Positions 41,594 through 51,912 are shown, numbered from the stretch's first letter. The stretch: 64,000 bases of DNA from Mucilaginibacter aquaedulcis (GCF_030409325.1 NZ_JAUFPR010000004.1:171548-235547), one strand, 5' to 3'. Numbers and translations are program-made. The notes: generated by a model from the sequence alone, not told the origin.

Positions 41594-42766
41594 CTATTTA
41601 TCTGTCCAGAACGTAGGTTGTTTAGTTCGACCTCTTATAGTACAATCCACACAGGATGGTGATGAATAAAGATAGCCTTCAATACTACTGTTGCCAAAAG
41701 CATTAACAGGTACTCCGGTTCCGTTAATAAGCTGGCCCAGAACTTCATTTAGCCCAGAAAGAGGGTTATGAAAATAAGCACTATCCAAGGTCCCGCAGTC
41801 ATAAGGATACTCCAAATTCCAATCTTTCGGCAATTGACTTTTATTTATATAAACTCTTTTGGATTGTACATTTGTAACACTTATATAACCTATAACGGGT
41901 TCGGCTGGGTCTTTTAAATTGTGAATATTTCCTTGAAGTTGTGTTGGCTGGGCATCAAAAATACTACCCAGTTGTTCTGTATTTTTTCTTAAGCTTTCCC
42001 AAAACTGATAACCATCCTTGGTTAATGCATATTGTTTTAACAATATGGTATACCTTATACCTATTTTTTCTGAGGTACTTTGTATAGTTGTAATGGGTCC
42101 TTGGGATATAATATCCTCTGCAAGTTTTTCAGAGGATGCTAAAATAATGTTACTTGAATTATCGCTTCCAAAACATACATGTATATCCTCACCTTCGCGT
42201 CTGGGTCTTATAGATTTGGTAGGAGCATCAACTATAAAATTTGACTGATACTTGCTTTGAAATTTCCAGGCTTCTGAATAATCCCAACGATAATAACGCG
42301 TATTATTTGTTGAATTATGCGTATTCACATATAATTGGAGGTCGCCATTTTTGGGAGAAAATCCGATACTATCAATTGATGGGTTTTGCCTAACCTCTAC
42401 ATAATCTGAAGCATATTCTTTACCTGCAGGATCTTTAAGATGCAAACGATATTTTTTTGAAGGGTCAAGATTCATTGGGCCAATATCATATTTGCCATTT
42501 CCTTCTGATTTTAAGGTGTAATTATTTCCTTGTGCATCTTCAACAATTACACTAAAATTACTTACTGCCTGTGTGCCCACACCTTCAGATAATTTAACCG
42601 TTCTGCTCAGGCTGACCATCGTTGAATCATTGCCGCTATTTATTACCCCCTCAACCACTAAATAATGATTGTCGCTACTTACTACAGGTGGATTATATGG
42701 TTTTTTACAACTCGATATAATAATCATCACGACCAATAAGTATCCTATATTATTAATCTTCATCAT
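41594..42766 (-). CDS. DUF4249 lipoprotein, TonB receptor partner
   Basis: About 390 aa. The N-terminus (NNIGYLLVVMIIISSCKKPY) is a lipoprotein signal with the Cys of SSCKK as lipidation site; M4 or M5 of the open frame is the likely start. The following LVVEGVINSGNDSTMVSLSR is the characteristic beginning of DUF4249. These proteins are nearly always encoded next to an STN-type TonB-dependent receptor, as here (42870-45650), and probably act as its surface-exposed or periplasmic lipoprotein. The substrate is unknown. It is the second gene of the minus-strand cluster. Confidence 0.85.
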   Translation of the reverse strand: MMKINNIGYLLVVMIIISSCKKPYNPPVVSSDNHYLVVEGVINSGNDSTMVSLSRTVKLSEGVGTQAVSNFSVIVEDAQGNNYTLKSEGNGKYDIGPMNLDPSKKYRLHLKDPAGKEYASDYVEVRQNPSIDSIGFSPKNGDLQLYVNTHNSTNNTRYYRWDYSEAWKFQSKYQSNFIVDAPTKSIRPRREGEDIHVCFGSDNSSNIILASSEKLAEDIISQGPITTIQSTSEKIGIRYTILLKQYALTKDGYQFWESLRKNTEQLGSIFDAQPTQLQGNIHNLKDPAEPVIGYISVTNVQSKRVYINKSQLPKDWNLEYPYDCGTLDSAYFHNPLSGLNEVLGQLINGTGVPVNAFGNSSIEGYLYSSPSCVDCTIRGRTKQPTFWTDK

Positions 42767-42869
42767 GTTAAACAAATTGGTTTGCTACCCGGAATCATTA
42801 AGATTCCAGTGATATTTTTATGTGTTATTAAAGTATTCCTATATTGATCATCCTTAAATTTCATAACCA

Positions 42870-45650
42870 TTAAAACCTAATATTATAATTGATAAATGGT
42901 ATTGGTTTAGCAAATATGGAAAGCTTAAATCCGTTTATTACGCCACCTTGTTGTGTAAAATAAGTTGAATAAGCATTTTGCCGCCCGGTAAGGTTATATA
43001 CCCCTATAGTAAACGAGTTGTGCGTTAACTGGTGTACTTTATGATTACCTTCTATATTCATCGAAAAGTCGGATCTGAAATAATCAGGTATGCGATATTC
43101 GTTTCTGTCAGAATAGTAAACACGTTCCGAACCTCCGTAATAATACTTGGCAATAGGCAAGGTAATTGGCCTGCCTGTACTATAAGTTACGTTTAAGGAT
43201 ATACTAAACCTGTGCGAAAACCTGTAATTACCGATGAAATTAAAATCATGTGGCTTATCAAAATTTGCCGGATAATAGGCCCCGCCATTGATCAGTTCGC
43301 CAGCATTAGGATCATCTTGTTTTAAAAATGTGCGCGAATAAGTATAGCTTATCCATCCGTTTGCTTTACCTGTTGTTTTTTTAACCAAAAACTCTATCCC
43401 GTAAGCTTTACCATCGGTGCCCAAAACATCATTCTCAATATGATGATTAAGTATCAGGTTGGCTCCACTCCGATAATCGAGATAATCTCTCAATCTTTTA
43501 TAATATACCTCAACCGAAGTTTCGATAGTATTGGATTTTAGGTTACGGTAGATTCCTAAAGATACCTGGTCGCCATATTGTGGTTTAATATTAGGATCGC
43601 TAAGTTGCCAAACATCCGTTGGGGCTATGGCTGTAGTATTTGAAAGCAGATGGATATATTGCCTTAGCGTATTATATCCGGCTTTTAAAGATGCGTTATC
43701 ACCCAGATTATATCGGGCCGAAAGTCTGAACTCGGGGCCTGAGTATGTTTTAATTACTTTGTTTTTTGAATAGCTTGTGCTATCAATAAGGTTTGTGCTC
43801 GTTTTTGGCAGGTTAGGAGCATAATTATAAACTGTTTGAGGCCCGAGATAGTTATATAATGAATACCTGATACCGGCACTTAAAGACAGGTCGTCAGTAA
43901 TATCATACTTATCCCCTACGTAAGCAGCGCTTTCTAATGCCTGTTGTGCAGGTACAGCATCGGGTACTACTAATGATTTCACATTGTTGGGCTGCAGATT
44001 GCCGGGATGCAATTTGTAATAAATAGAACTTACACCAAAATTAATTGTGTTTTTACGATTAAGATAATAGGTAAAATCTGCCTTGAGGTTTGTTTGGTTA
44101 ATATCAAAGTTTAGCTTGTAGGCATTCACTGCATTATCAAAGCTTGCAATATCATATTGATAATGATCTATACCTGTTGTAATAACACTAAACAACTTAT
44201 CATTAAAGTTATGCTTCCATTTGATATTGATGTTCTTATTGCTGTAACTGTAGGCGGTATCACTGTTCAGCTTAAATTTATCCTTACTCAGGTAACTTGT
44301 AATGTAGAGATTATTTTTTTCGTTGAACTGATGGCTTATATCGAGGTTAAAATCATAAAACGATGCCTGGCTATGTTTGTATGCTTCAGGAAGCAATTTG
44401 AGCAGCCAGTCAGAATAAGTTACGCGGCCGCCAAATATAAATGAGGTTTTATCTTTAATAATTGGGCCCTCAACATTAAGCCTGCTGGTAAGTAATCCAA
44501 TACCGGCAGATCCGGTAAACTTCTTTTTGTTGCCTTCTCTGTCTGTTATGTCAAGCACCGACGACAAGCGCCCTCCAAATTTTTCCGGGATACTGCTTTT
44601 ATATAGCTCAATATCTTTTACTATGTCAGGGTTAAATGCAGAGAAAAAACCAAAAAAGTGCGATGGGTTATAAATGGTAGCATCATTCAGCAATATCAGG
44701 TTTTGATCTGCCGAACCTCCGCGTACATTGAACCCTGTTGATGCCTCCCCTACAGTTTGTACACCAGGAAGTGTCAGTACCACCCTCAATACATCCGCCT
44801 CACCAAAAACCGTGGGTACCTGCTTAATACTTTTAATATCGAGGTGATTAACCCCTAATTGTACATTACGCACGTTGGCAACCTTTTCGGCCGATATTTT
44901 TACCTCCTTTAAACTGGTCACCTGCTCCTGCATTTCAATATTCAACTTTCCATCAGAATACAGGATGATCTGCCTGCGGGTATCACGCATACCAATACCG
45001 CGGATGCTTAATATCTGCCTGCCTTTTGGTAGTGCAATGGTAAAATATCCAAATTGATCGGTAGCCACACCGCTTTTAGTATTTGTAACGTAAATGCTGG
45101 CACCAACCACCGATTCGCCTGATTTCCCTTCACGTACATAACCAGACAGCGTAGCTTTGCCAGGCTCAATAGTATTTGTTTTTATCCCTATTTCGTAAAG
45201 CTTGTTTTCAGTCGTGGCTTCCGGAACTTTTGTTTCTTTTTCATCCGTATAATTAGCCGTAGGGACACTCATAACTACATTAGGTGATTCTTTGTCGCCC
45301 GGCTTTTTTCCAAAAAAATCAGCGGCGAGCCTGGTTTGAATCTCGCGCCCGCGTGTAAGAAATACTTGTTGGCCGGTGGTTATCGCATAATGAAAATTTG
45401 TATTTTTAAAAGCCATTTCCAAAACAGCCTCAAGCGGCTTATTATTTAACTGAATAGTAACCTTTAAGCTATCAAACTGCGCCGGGTTGTAATAAAAATG
45501 ATAGCCGGTTTTAGCTTCTAACTCTGTAACAACCTGGTTTATACCAGCCTGTTGAAAGTTTACCGTTACTAACAGCTCCATTTTTTGCTGCGCATAGGTT
45601 AACCCACACAGCATCAGGAAACAAAAACTCAAAAAGTAGATTTTTTTCAT
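42870..45650 (-). CDS. TonB-dependent outer-membrane receptor with STN domain
   Basis: 926 aa from the second Met (MKKIYFLSFCFLMLCG). Signal peptide to AQ, then an STN (secretin/TonB N-terminal) domain (~25-100), a linker, a CarboxypepD_reg-like domain (~165-245; SGYVREGKSGESVVGASIYV), the plug (~260-370; GEADVLRVVLTLPGVQ, NVRGGSADQNLILLND) and a beta barrel to the C-terminal Phe (FINYNIRF). The STN domain suggests signalling through a FecR-type anti-sigma factor, but none is nearby. It is the first gene of the cluster with the DUF4249 lipoprotein and the MG2-like protein. It imports an unknown ligand. Confidence 0.9.
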   Translation of the reverse strand: MKKIYFLSFCFLMLCGLTYAQQKMELLVTVNFQQAGINQVVTELEAKTGYHFYYNPAQFDSLKVTIQLNNKPLEAVLEMAFKNTNFHYAITTGQQVFLTRGREIQTRLAADFFGKKPGDKESPNVVMSVPTANYTDEKETKVPEATTENKLYEIGIKTNTIEPGKATLSGYVREGKSGESVVGASIYVTNTKSGVATDQFGYFTIALPKGRQILSIRGIGMRDTRRQIILYSDGKLNIEMQEQVTSLKEVKISAEKVANVRNVQLGVNHLDIKSIKQVPTVFGEADVLRVVLTLPGVQTVGEASTGFNVRGGSADQNLILLNDATIYNPSHFFGFFSAFNPDIVKDIELYKSSIPEKFGGRLSSVLDITDREGNKKKFTGSAGIGLLTSRLNVEGPIIKDKTSFIFGGRVTYSDWLLKLLPEAYKHSQASFYDFNLDISHQFNEKNNLYITSYLSKDKFKLNSDTAYSYSNKNINIKWKHNFNDKLFSVITTGIDHYQYDIASFDNAVNAYKLNFDINQTNLKADFTYYLNRKNTINFGVSSIYYKLHPGNLQPNNVKSLVVPDAVPAQQALESAAYVGDKYDITDDLSLSAGIRYSLYNYLGPQTVYNYAPNLPKTSTNLIDSTSYSKNKVIKTYSGPEFRLSARYNLGDNASLKAGYNTLRQYIHLLSNTTAIAPTDVWQLSDPNIKPQYGDQVSLGIYRNLKSNTIETSVEVYYKRLRDYLDYRSGANLILNHHIENDVLGTDGKAYGIEFLVKKTTGKANGWISYTYSRTFLKQDDPNAGELINGGAYYPANFDKPHDFNFIGNYRFSHRFSISLNVTYSTGRPITLPIAKYYYGGSERVYYSDRNEYRIPDYFRSDFSMNIEGNHKVHQLTHNSFTIGVYNLTGRQNAYSTYFTQQGGVINGFKLSIFAKPIPFINYNIRF

Positions 45651-45738
45651 TAGCAATTTATTTTTCTACTGTATACTCTGCAAAAAATTGCATTGAGTAA
45701 TCAATACAGCGTATTACCTTATTATAAAGCGCAAATAT

Positions 45739-46488
45739 TTACTTTGATAACTCATCGTATCGGGTAGCTATAGCAACTATGGCGTCCTCCGGAGTTTTCT
45801 TAAATTTGATTTTATTGGCCTTTATGTATTGAAGCAACTCTTTCTTTTTATCCTTCAAAATGTTTAATAAAGCATTTTGACTACCGATACCATAATAATT
45901 ATTGTCTTTTTTCAGATAAAAACTATGGCTGGTAGCTGAAAAATAAGTTTCAAGTGTAATTGTGCCGGAGGTACTTAGGATGGACTTTGATCGTTTCGCC
46001 AAAACCTCAAGCCCCGATTTATAAACCTGATCATAAAATCCATCGTTTATTCCTGCATTGGTATTTAATGAATCTACCCTGACATGAATAAAATGATGAT
46101 TCAATATATCAAAGCTTTGTAACCTTTCACTAAGCAGAATATATTTTGAAAACTTGTTGTATAACCGGGCCACAACGAGGTTTCTGTTAATGTCATAGAT
46201 GATTGGTACATCTTTATAAAATATACCATCATAAATAACTGAACCTGATACAAAGTCATCTTTATCCAGGAAGTTGGCATTCCCTTTTATCACCGGATTG
46301 TATACATCATACTCGGGTCCGTTATATAATCGTGATTGCTCACCTATGGCCGTGTTATAAACATCTTTTATATGATTTAATGCAATTTGCTGTGTAGATG
46401 TATCACCATACTCAGTTTGCCCCCAGGCAGAATTACCCACGAGTACAAAGGATATTAGAATAAGATGTAGGTTTATTTTTTTTATCAT
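45739..46488 (-). CDS. Hypothetical exported protein, ~249 aa
   Basis: From the ATG at 46488 the protein starts with a signal peptide (MIKKINLHLILISFVLVGNS, cleavage after WGQ). The open frame extends 16 codons upstream to 46536, but that would displace the signal peptide. The mature protein is basic and probably periplasmic; no domain is recognised. It sits 88 bp upstream of the TonB receptor start on the same strand and may be the first gene of that operon. It is divergent from the gene at 46676. Confidence 0.65.
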   Translation of the reverse strand: MIKKINLHLILISFVLVGNSAWGQTEYGDTSTQQIALNHIKDVYNTAIGEQSRLYNGPEYDVYNPVIKGNANFLDKDDFVSGSVIYDGIFYKDVPIIYDINRNLVVARLYNKFSKYILLSERLQSFDILNHHFIHVRVDSLNTNAGINDGFYDQVYKSGLEVLAKRSKSILSTSGTITLETYFSATSHSFYLKKDNNYYGIGSQNALLNILKDKKKELLQYIKANKIKFKKTPEDAIVAIATRYDELSK

Positions 46489-46675
46489 TAAATGATCTAT
46501 AAAAATGGAATTTACATCTCTTTGGCTGAAAATCAAACAATAAAAACAGACTGTACGTAAATTAATTGAAATGTATTAATTATGTTACAATAATACATAT
46601 TGAACCCTTCAAAAAGTGCTTATTGCTAACAAAACTATTTTACTGCTACACCTGTTAACAGCTAAATTGAACATC

Positions 46676-47290
46676 ATGAGTAATGCCTACGAAAATATTC
46701 CCGATCAGTACGAAGGAGAAGTTAGCGATGTGATACATTTTGCCGATGCCGGCACACAGCAAAGTGCTCATCAATTATTTTTATTAGCTAAAGAGCGTTT
46801 AAAAGATGTTTCAAACTGGCACCAGTTGAGCGGGCCGGGATCTTCAAAGTTTTCCCTTACCGATGCTCAGGGAAACGAACTTTACCGCATGGCCGAAAAG
46901 GGCGATCATTTTTATATTGATTTACCAGCGCCAGGAACAATAGCCGGCCGTGGGCTTGATTGGGTTATTATTGAGGATATTGATGAATTAGACGACGCCA
47001 ATGCAGAAAGCGAGTATATAACCATGCGCGTAAGACCTGTGGTGAATCCTGAAAATCCGGATGCTCCTATCGCTCACTTCTTAACTCACAACTCAACAAA
47101 TACATTTATTGTTGAACGCTACCTTAATCACGTAAGTGCAGCTGTACATGGGCGTAACGAGGTTCCTAATAATAAAGATACCGGGCTGTATGACAGTGTA
47201 CGCAATACCATAATAGCACTGGGCGCACGCAAAGGTTTATCCGGCCCACAATGGAAAGCACTTGTTGTTGGCTTGTTAAAAACAGAATAA
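46676..47290 (+). CDS. Conserved hypothetical protein, 204 aa
   Basis: 204 aa from the ATG at 46676 (MSNAYENIPDQYEGEVSDVI); the open frame from 46616 adds a hydrophobic but unlikely 20-residue extension. It is acidic, soluble and has no signal peptide. I see no catalytic motif; the segment LDWVIIEDIDELDDANAESE and the C-terminal ALGARKGLSGPQWKALVVGL look like a conserved cytosolic fold. It stands alone between the divergent exported-protein gene and the small histidine-rich ORF. Function unknown. Confidence 0.65.
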   Translation: MSNAYENIPDQYEGEVSDVIHFADAGTQQSAHQLFLLAKERLKDVSNWHQLSGPGSSKFSLTDAQGNELYRMAEKGDHFYIDLPAPGTIAGRGLDWVIIEDIDELDDANAESEYITMRVRPVVNPENPDAPIAHFLTHNSTNTFIVERYLNHVSAAVHGRNEVPNNKDTGLYDSVRNTIIALGARKGLSGPQWKALVVGLLKTE

Positions 47291-47377
47291 TTAAATATTA
47301 CGGCCGACTAAACCCGAGCGGTAAGGTTTAGTCTATTACTATAACAAACTATAATATAATTTATAAATAACTATTTT

Positions 47378-47512
47378 ATGAAAGCTCTAAAAGTAATAGC
47401 TGTTGCCTTAGTAGCAACATTTGCCTGCACCGCTGCAAACGCTCAAACACATCGTTATCATCGTGTGCACCACCGCCATCATCATCCTGTTGTACATCAC
47501 CATAAAAAGTAA
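47378..47512 (+). CDS. Small exported histidine-rich peptide (44 aa)
   Basis: A 44-aa ORF. A clear signal peptide (MKALKVIAVALVATFACTAA, cleavage after NAQ) precedes a mature tail of about 21 residues with ten histidines (HRYHRVHHRHHHPVVHHHKK). The signal, the terminator directly after the stop (47516-47544) and the in-frame organisation support a real gene. The tail should bind Ni, Zn, Cu or Co in the periplasm or outside the cell, but that is inference. It has no partner gene and is convergent with infB. Confidence 0.7.
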   Translation: MKALKVIAVALVATFACTAANAQTHRYHRVHHRHHHPVVHHHKK

Positions 47513-47515
47513 AAT

Positions 47516-47544
47516 AAAAAAGGCCCTTATCCAGGGCCTTTTTT
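47516..47544. terminator. Bidirectional terminator between the His-rich gene and infB
   Basis: AAAAAAGGCCCT (47516-47527) pairs with AGGGCCTTTTTT (47533-47544). It has A and T runs on both sides, so it works for both convergent transcripts. Confidence 0.88.
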
Positions 47545-47569
47545 ATTTGATATGATGTTAGTAAAGCTA

Positions 47570-50500
47570 TTACAACTTACGTTTCACCTCTACATTTTCG
47601 TAAGCTTCAACTATATCGCCTACTTCAATGTTATTAAAGTTCTGGATGTTTAAACCGCACTCATAACCTGTTGCTACTTCTTTAACGTCATCTTTAAAGC
47701 GTTTTAATGAAGCCAGTTCACCAGTGTAAATTACCACACCATCACGTATTATACGTATTTTGCTGTTACGGTTAATTTTACCATCAAGTACCATACAACC
47801 TGCAATAGTACCAACTTTGCTGATCTTGAAGGTTTCACGTATCTCAACGTTCGCAACAATCTTCTCTTCAAAGGTTGGCGCAAGCATACCTTCCATCGCG
47901 GCTTTGATCTCATTGATCGCATCGTAAATGATAGAGTATAACCTGATATCTATTTGCTCAGCCTCGGCCAGTTTACGGGCACTTCCTGACGGACGAACCT
48001 GGAAACCGATGATGATCGCATCTGAAGCAGATGCCAGCAATACATCAGATTCAGAGATCTGACCAACTGCTTTAGATATGATGTTAACCTGTATCTGCTC
48101 GGTTGATAATTTAAGTAATGAATCAGATAATGCTTCGATAGATCCATCCACGTCACCCTTAACAATAATATTAAGTTCCTTAAAGTTACCAACTGCCAAA
48201 CGACGGCCAATTTCATCAAGTGTAATGTGTTTCTGAGTACGTAAACCTTGCTCACGTTGTAATTGTAAACGCTTGTTGGCAATTTCACGTGCTTCAGGTT
48301 CGCTTTCCAGGGCGTTGAACTTATCACCCGCTGTAGGCGCGCCCTGCATACCTAACACCTGTACCGGTGTTGATGGCCCTGCAGATTCAACCCTTTGACC
48401 ACGCTCGTTAGTTAATGCCTTAACACGGCCGCTATAACAGCCTGCCAGTATAGGGTCACCAACTTTTAATCTGCCGGCCTGTACCAATATGGTAGTTACT
48501 ATACCACGGCCTTTATCCAAGGCGGCTTCAATAACAGTACCTACAGCACGTTTTTTAGGGTTGGCTTTTAGTTCAAGCAATTCGGCTTCCAGTAATACTT
48601 TTTCTAAAAGCAAGTCAACATTTAAACCTGTTTTAGCTGATATTTCCTGGGTTTGATATTTACCGCCCCATTCTTCAACCAGGATATTCATAGCTGATAG
48701 CTGTTCACGAATCTTATCGGCATTAGCTCCGGGCCTGTCAATTTTATTAAAGGCGAAGATGATAGGAGCTCCTGCTGCCTGCGCGTGGTTTATGGCCTCG
48801 CGGGTTTGCGGCATCACGCTATCATCAGCGGCTATTACTATAATTACAATATCTGTAACTTGTGCACCCCTTGCACGCATTGCGGTAAACGCTTCGTGAC
48901 CCGGAGTATCAAGGAATGTAATTTTACCTTTATCACCTGGCAGAGTAACCTCATAAGCACCAATGTGCTGGGTAATACCACCGGCCTCGCCGCCTATTAC
49001 GTTAGTTTTACGTATAAAGTCAAGCAATGATGTTTTACCGTGGTCAACGTGACCCATAATGGTTACAATTGGCGCACGTGGTATCAGATCTGCCGGATCA
49101 TCAGGCTGGTCAAGGTTAGCTTCCTCATCCTGTGGTTTTACAAACTCAATCTGGTAACCAAACTCATCAGCAACAATGCTTAGGGTTTCGGCATCAAGCC
49201 TTTGGTTAATAGATACAAACATGCCCAGGCTCATACAGGTAGATATGATCTGCGTTACAGATACATCCATCATTAAAGCCAGCTCGTTTGCAGTTACAAA
49301 CTCTGTAACCTTTAACACTTTTGACTGTAATTCCTGCTCCAGTGCAAGTTCTTCTGCCGATGAGGCCACGTCATCACGTTTTTGACGACGGAATTTGGCC
49401 CTCTGAGCAAACTTACCTGATTTACCTGCACCACTTAAGCGGGCAAGAGTAGCCTTAATCTGGTCTTGTATATCTTTTTCTGATGGCTCCTCCTTAGGAG
49501 TATTATTCTGAGGGGCATTACGGTTCCTGAAATCAGGACGATTGCCGCCTCCATGGTTAGGGCCACCTGCATTTGGATTATTGCCACGGTTCCTGAAATC
49601 AGGGCGGTTAGGATTAATTGCACCCGCCGGAGGCTGATGCGTACCACCCTGCTGCTGTGGATGATGAGGGTGATTGTTGCCACCACCGCCTTGTCCGCCT
49701 TGCTGAGGATTGCCCTGGTTATCTTTACGTTTTCTTTTACGTTTATGATCGGCGTTGTTTGCGTTTGATGAAGATGCAATAGGGTTGCGCTTAGGCGCAT
49801 TAACCGGTAATTGAATCTTACCAATCACGTTAGGACCCGTCAAACGTTCGGCCTTAGCCCTGATCACATCAGGTTCCTGGGTATGTTGCTCTTCTGCAAC
49901 CGGTTCAGGAGCAGGTGCAGCAACAGGAGCTTGCGGAGCAGCCGGTGCTTTTGGTTCTTCGGCTTTAGGCGCTTCAACAACAACTGGTTTCGGTTCTTCA
50001 GCCTTAGGCATTTCCACTTTGGGGGCTTCTATCACTTTTGGCGTTTCAACCACCGTTTCTTTTGGTGCTTCTGCTTTAGGCTCCGGTTTTGGCTCTGGTG
50101 CTACTGTTTCGGCTGGCTTAACAACTTCAACAGGTTTAACCTCTGCTGGTTTTTCAGCAGGTGCCTGCGGTTTTGCATTTAAGTTATTAAGGTCAATTTT
50201 ACCAACTATCTTAACACCCGGCAAAACGTCGTTACGATCTTCAGTTTTTTCTGGAGCAACAGGTTCAACCGGTTTTGGTTTTTCTGCCTGCGGCGAAGTA
50301 TATTGACCAGCATTCTTGATCAGTATCTCTTCGTTCTCAAAATCTCTTGAGCGGCGGTTATCAACCGGTTTTTCCGGAAGCGGAGCAGGTTCTTCTTTTC
50401 GTATCTTGCCGATACTGATCTGCTTGGCTTCCTCCTTAATACTTTTGTCCACAGCAAACTCCTTCAACAATGCGGTATACATGTCGTTATCCAGCTTGGC

Positions 50501-50617
50501 CATGGGTTGCTTATCAACTTTATAGCCTTTAGTAGCCAAAAAATCGACAATGGTACCCATACCAATGTTGAGTTCTTTTACTGCTTTAATTAATTTTATT
50601 GATTTGTCTTCTGACAT
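47570..50617 (-). CDS. infB: Translation initiation factor IF-2
   Basis: 1015 aa. The N-terminal IF2_N-like domain (~1-50) is followed by a long Pro/Ala/Lys/Glu-rich linker (~55-260) and a Gly/Asn/His-rich stretch (~290-370), both typical of Bacteroidota IF-2. The GTPase domain has G1 GHVDHGKT (522-529), DTPGHEAFTAMRARG (G3) and FNKIDRPG (G4). Domains II, III and IV follow to VEAYENVEVKRKL. It brings initiator tRNA to the 30S subunit and promotes subunit joining. It is the last gene of the rimP-nusA-infB operon, 59 bp after nusA, with the terminator at 47516-47544 downstream. Confidence 0.97.
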   Translation of the reverse strand: MSEDKSIKLIKAVKELNIGMGTIVDFLATKGYKVDKQPMAKLDNDMYTALLKEFAVDKSIKEEAKQISIGKIRKEEPAPLPEKPVDNRRSRDFENEEILIKNAGQYTSPQAEKPKPVEPVAPEKTEDRNDVLPGVKIVGKIDLNNLNAKPQAPAEKPAEVKPVEVVKPAETVAPEPKPEPKAEAPKETVVETPKVIEAPKVEMPKAEEPKPVVVEAPKAEEPKAPAAPQAPVAAPAPEPVAEEQHTQEPDVIRAKAERLTGPNVIGKIQLPVNAPKRNPIASSSNANNADHKRKRKRKDNQGNPQQGGQGGGGNNHPHHPQQQGGTHQPPAGAINPNRPDFRNRGNNPNAGGPNHGGGNRPDFRNRNAPQNNTPKEEPSEKDIQDQIKATLARLSGAGKSGKFAQRAKFRRQKRDDVASSAEELALEQELQSKVLKVTEFVTANELALMMDVSVTQIISTCMSLGMFVSINQRLDAETLSIVADEFGYQIEFVKPQDEEANLDQPDDPADLIPRAPIVTIMGHVDHGKTSLLDFIRKTNVIGGEAGGITQHIGAYEVTLPGDKGKITFLDTPGHEAFTAMRARGAQVTDIVIIVIAADDSVMPQTREAINHAQAAGAPIIFAFNKIDRPGANADKIREQLSAMNILVEEWGGKYQTQEISAKTGLNVDLLLEKVLLEAELLELKANPKKRAVGTVIEAALDKGRGIVTTILVQAGRLKVGDPILAGCYSGRVKALTNERGQRVESAGPSTPVQVLGMQGAPTAGDKFNALESEPEAREIANKRLQLQREQGLRTQKHITLDEIGRRLAVGNFKELNIIVKGDVDGSIEALSDSLLKLSTEQIQVNIISKAVGQISESDVLLASASDAIIIGFQVRPSGSARKLAEAEQIDIRLYSIIYDAINEIKAAMEGMLAPTFEEKIVANVEIRETFKISKVGTIAGCMVLDGKINRNSKIRIIRDGVVIYTGELASLKRFKDDVKEVATGYECGLNIQNFNNIEVGDIVEAYENVEVKRKL

Positions 50618-50676
50618 TTATTAAATTTTCTCTGCTAATTATCGCAAAAATACGATTTTAATTTTGGTTATTATGC

Positions 50677-51912
50677 TTATTCAAACTCAGCATTCAATAT
50701 TGATAACACTTCTTTTACAGTTTCTTCTTCCAAATCTGTACGTTTTACCAATTCTCCTACTGTTAAAGCAAGTACCGACTTAGCCGTATCTAAACCAATT
50801 CGTTTAAATTCATCGATGATCCAGCTATCAATTTCATCTGAAAACTCTTCGATATCCACGTCCTCATCATGCTCATCTGCCTCACGGTAAACATCTATTT
50901 CGTAGCCGGTTAACTTGCCTGCAAGTTTAATATTGTGCCCGCCACGACCGATAGCCAATGACACCTGATCGGGCTTTAAATATACGGCAGCGGTCTTTTT
51001 CTCATCATCAAGCTTAATTGATGTGATTTTGGCCGGTGATAATGCACGCTGAATATATAACTGAATATTGTTGGTAAAGTTAATTACGTCGATATTCTCA
51101 TTCTTTAATTCGCGAACTATACCATGTATACGTGATCCTTTCATACCCACGCAGGCACCTACCGGATCAATACGGTCATCGTATGATTCAACGGCCACCT
51201 TTGCTCTTTCGCCCGGCTCACGCACAATTTTTTTAATTGTGATCAATCCGTCAAATATTTCTGGTACTTCCAGCTCAAATAAACGCTGTAAAAACTCAGG
51301 AGCGGTACGTGATATGATAATTTTAGGGTTGCTGTTCAGCATATCCACCTTGTAAACCACCGCTTTTACGCTATCACCTTTCTTGAAGTAATCAGCCGGT
51401 ATCTGTTCAGTTTTTGGAAGTAATAGTTCATTACCCTCATCATCAAGCACTAAGGTTTCTTTTTTCCAAACCTGGTAAACCTCGCCGGTAACAATTTCAC
51501 CAACACGGTCTTTATATTTTTTAAATATTTCGTCTTTCTCCAGTTCAAGAATTTTTGAAACAAGGGTTTGGCGGGCCGCTAAAATAGCACGGCGACCAAA
51601 GCTTTCCAGCGTGATCTGCTCTATCTGCTCGTCACCTACTTCCAGGTCGGCGTCAAAAAGTTTAGCTTCTGCCAGTTCCACTTCCAGGTCATCATCCTCG
51701 CTAAAGCCATCCTCAACCACCTGGCGGGTACGCCATATCTCCAAGTCACCATTATCCGTATTAACAATTACGTCACAATTTTCGTCGGTGCCAAACTTTT
51801 TTCTGATCATGCTTCTGAAAACGTCTTCCAGAACGCTCATCATGGTTGGGCGGTCAATGTTCTTGAAATCTTTAAATTCCTGAAAAGAATCAATTAAATT
51901 AATATTGCTCAT
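50677..51912 (-). CDS. nusA: Transcription termination/antitermination factor NusA
   Basis: 411 aa. NusA N-terminal domain (~1-130, binding RNA polymerase), S1 domain (~135-200; VGEIVTGEVYQVWKKETLVL), then two KH domains (~205-345; DPVGACVGMKGSRIHGIVRE and VSLAIGRGGHNIKLAGKLTG). It has a short acidic C-terminus with one helix-hairpin-helix-like segment (TAKSVLALTVGELVKRTDLE) in place of the acidic repeats of E. coli NusA. It controls pausing, termination and rRNA antitermination. It starts 3 bp after rimP ends and is followed by infB, the conserved order. Confidence 0.97.
   Translation of the reverse strand: MSNINLIDSFQEFKDFKNIDRPTMMSVLEDVFRSMIRKKFGTDENCDVIVNTDNGDLEIWRTRQVVEDGFSEDDDLEVELAEAKLFDADLEVGDEQIEQITLESFGRRAILAARQTLVSKILELEKDEIFKKYKDRVGEIVTGEVYQVWKKETLVLDDEGNELLLPKTEQIPADYFKKGDSVKAVVYKVDMLNSNPKIIISRTAPEFLQRLFELEVPEIFDGLITIKKIVREPGERAKVAVESYDDRIDPVGACVGMKGSRIHGIVRELKNENIDVINFTNNIQLYIQRALSPAKITSIKLDDEKKTAAVYLKPDQVSLAIGRGGHNIKLAGKLTGYEIDVYREADEHDEDVDIEEFSDEIDSWIIDEFKRIGLDTAKSVLALTVGELVKRTDLEEETVKEVLSILNAEFE

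Noticed and set aside
49435..50306. Several open frames on both strands within the infB linker
   Set aside because: They arise from the low-complexity Pro/Ala/Lys/Glu and Gly/Asn/His-rich coding sequence of IF-2; the alternative proteins are themselves low-complexity.
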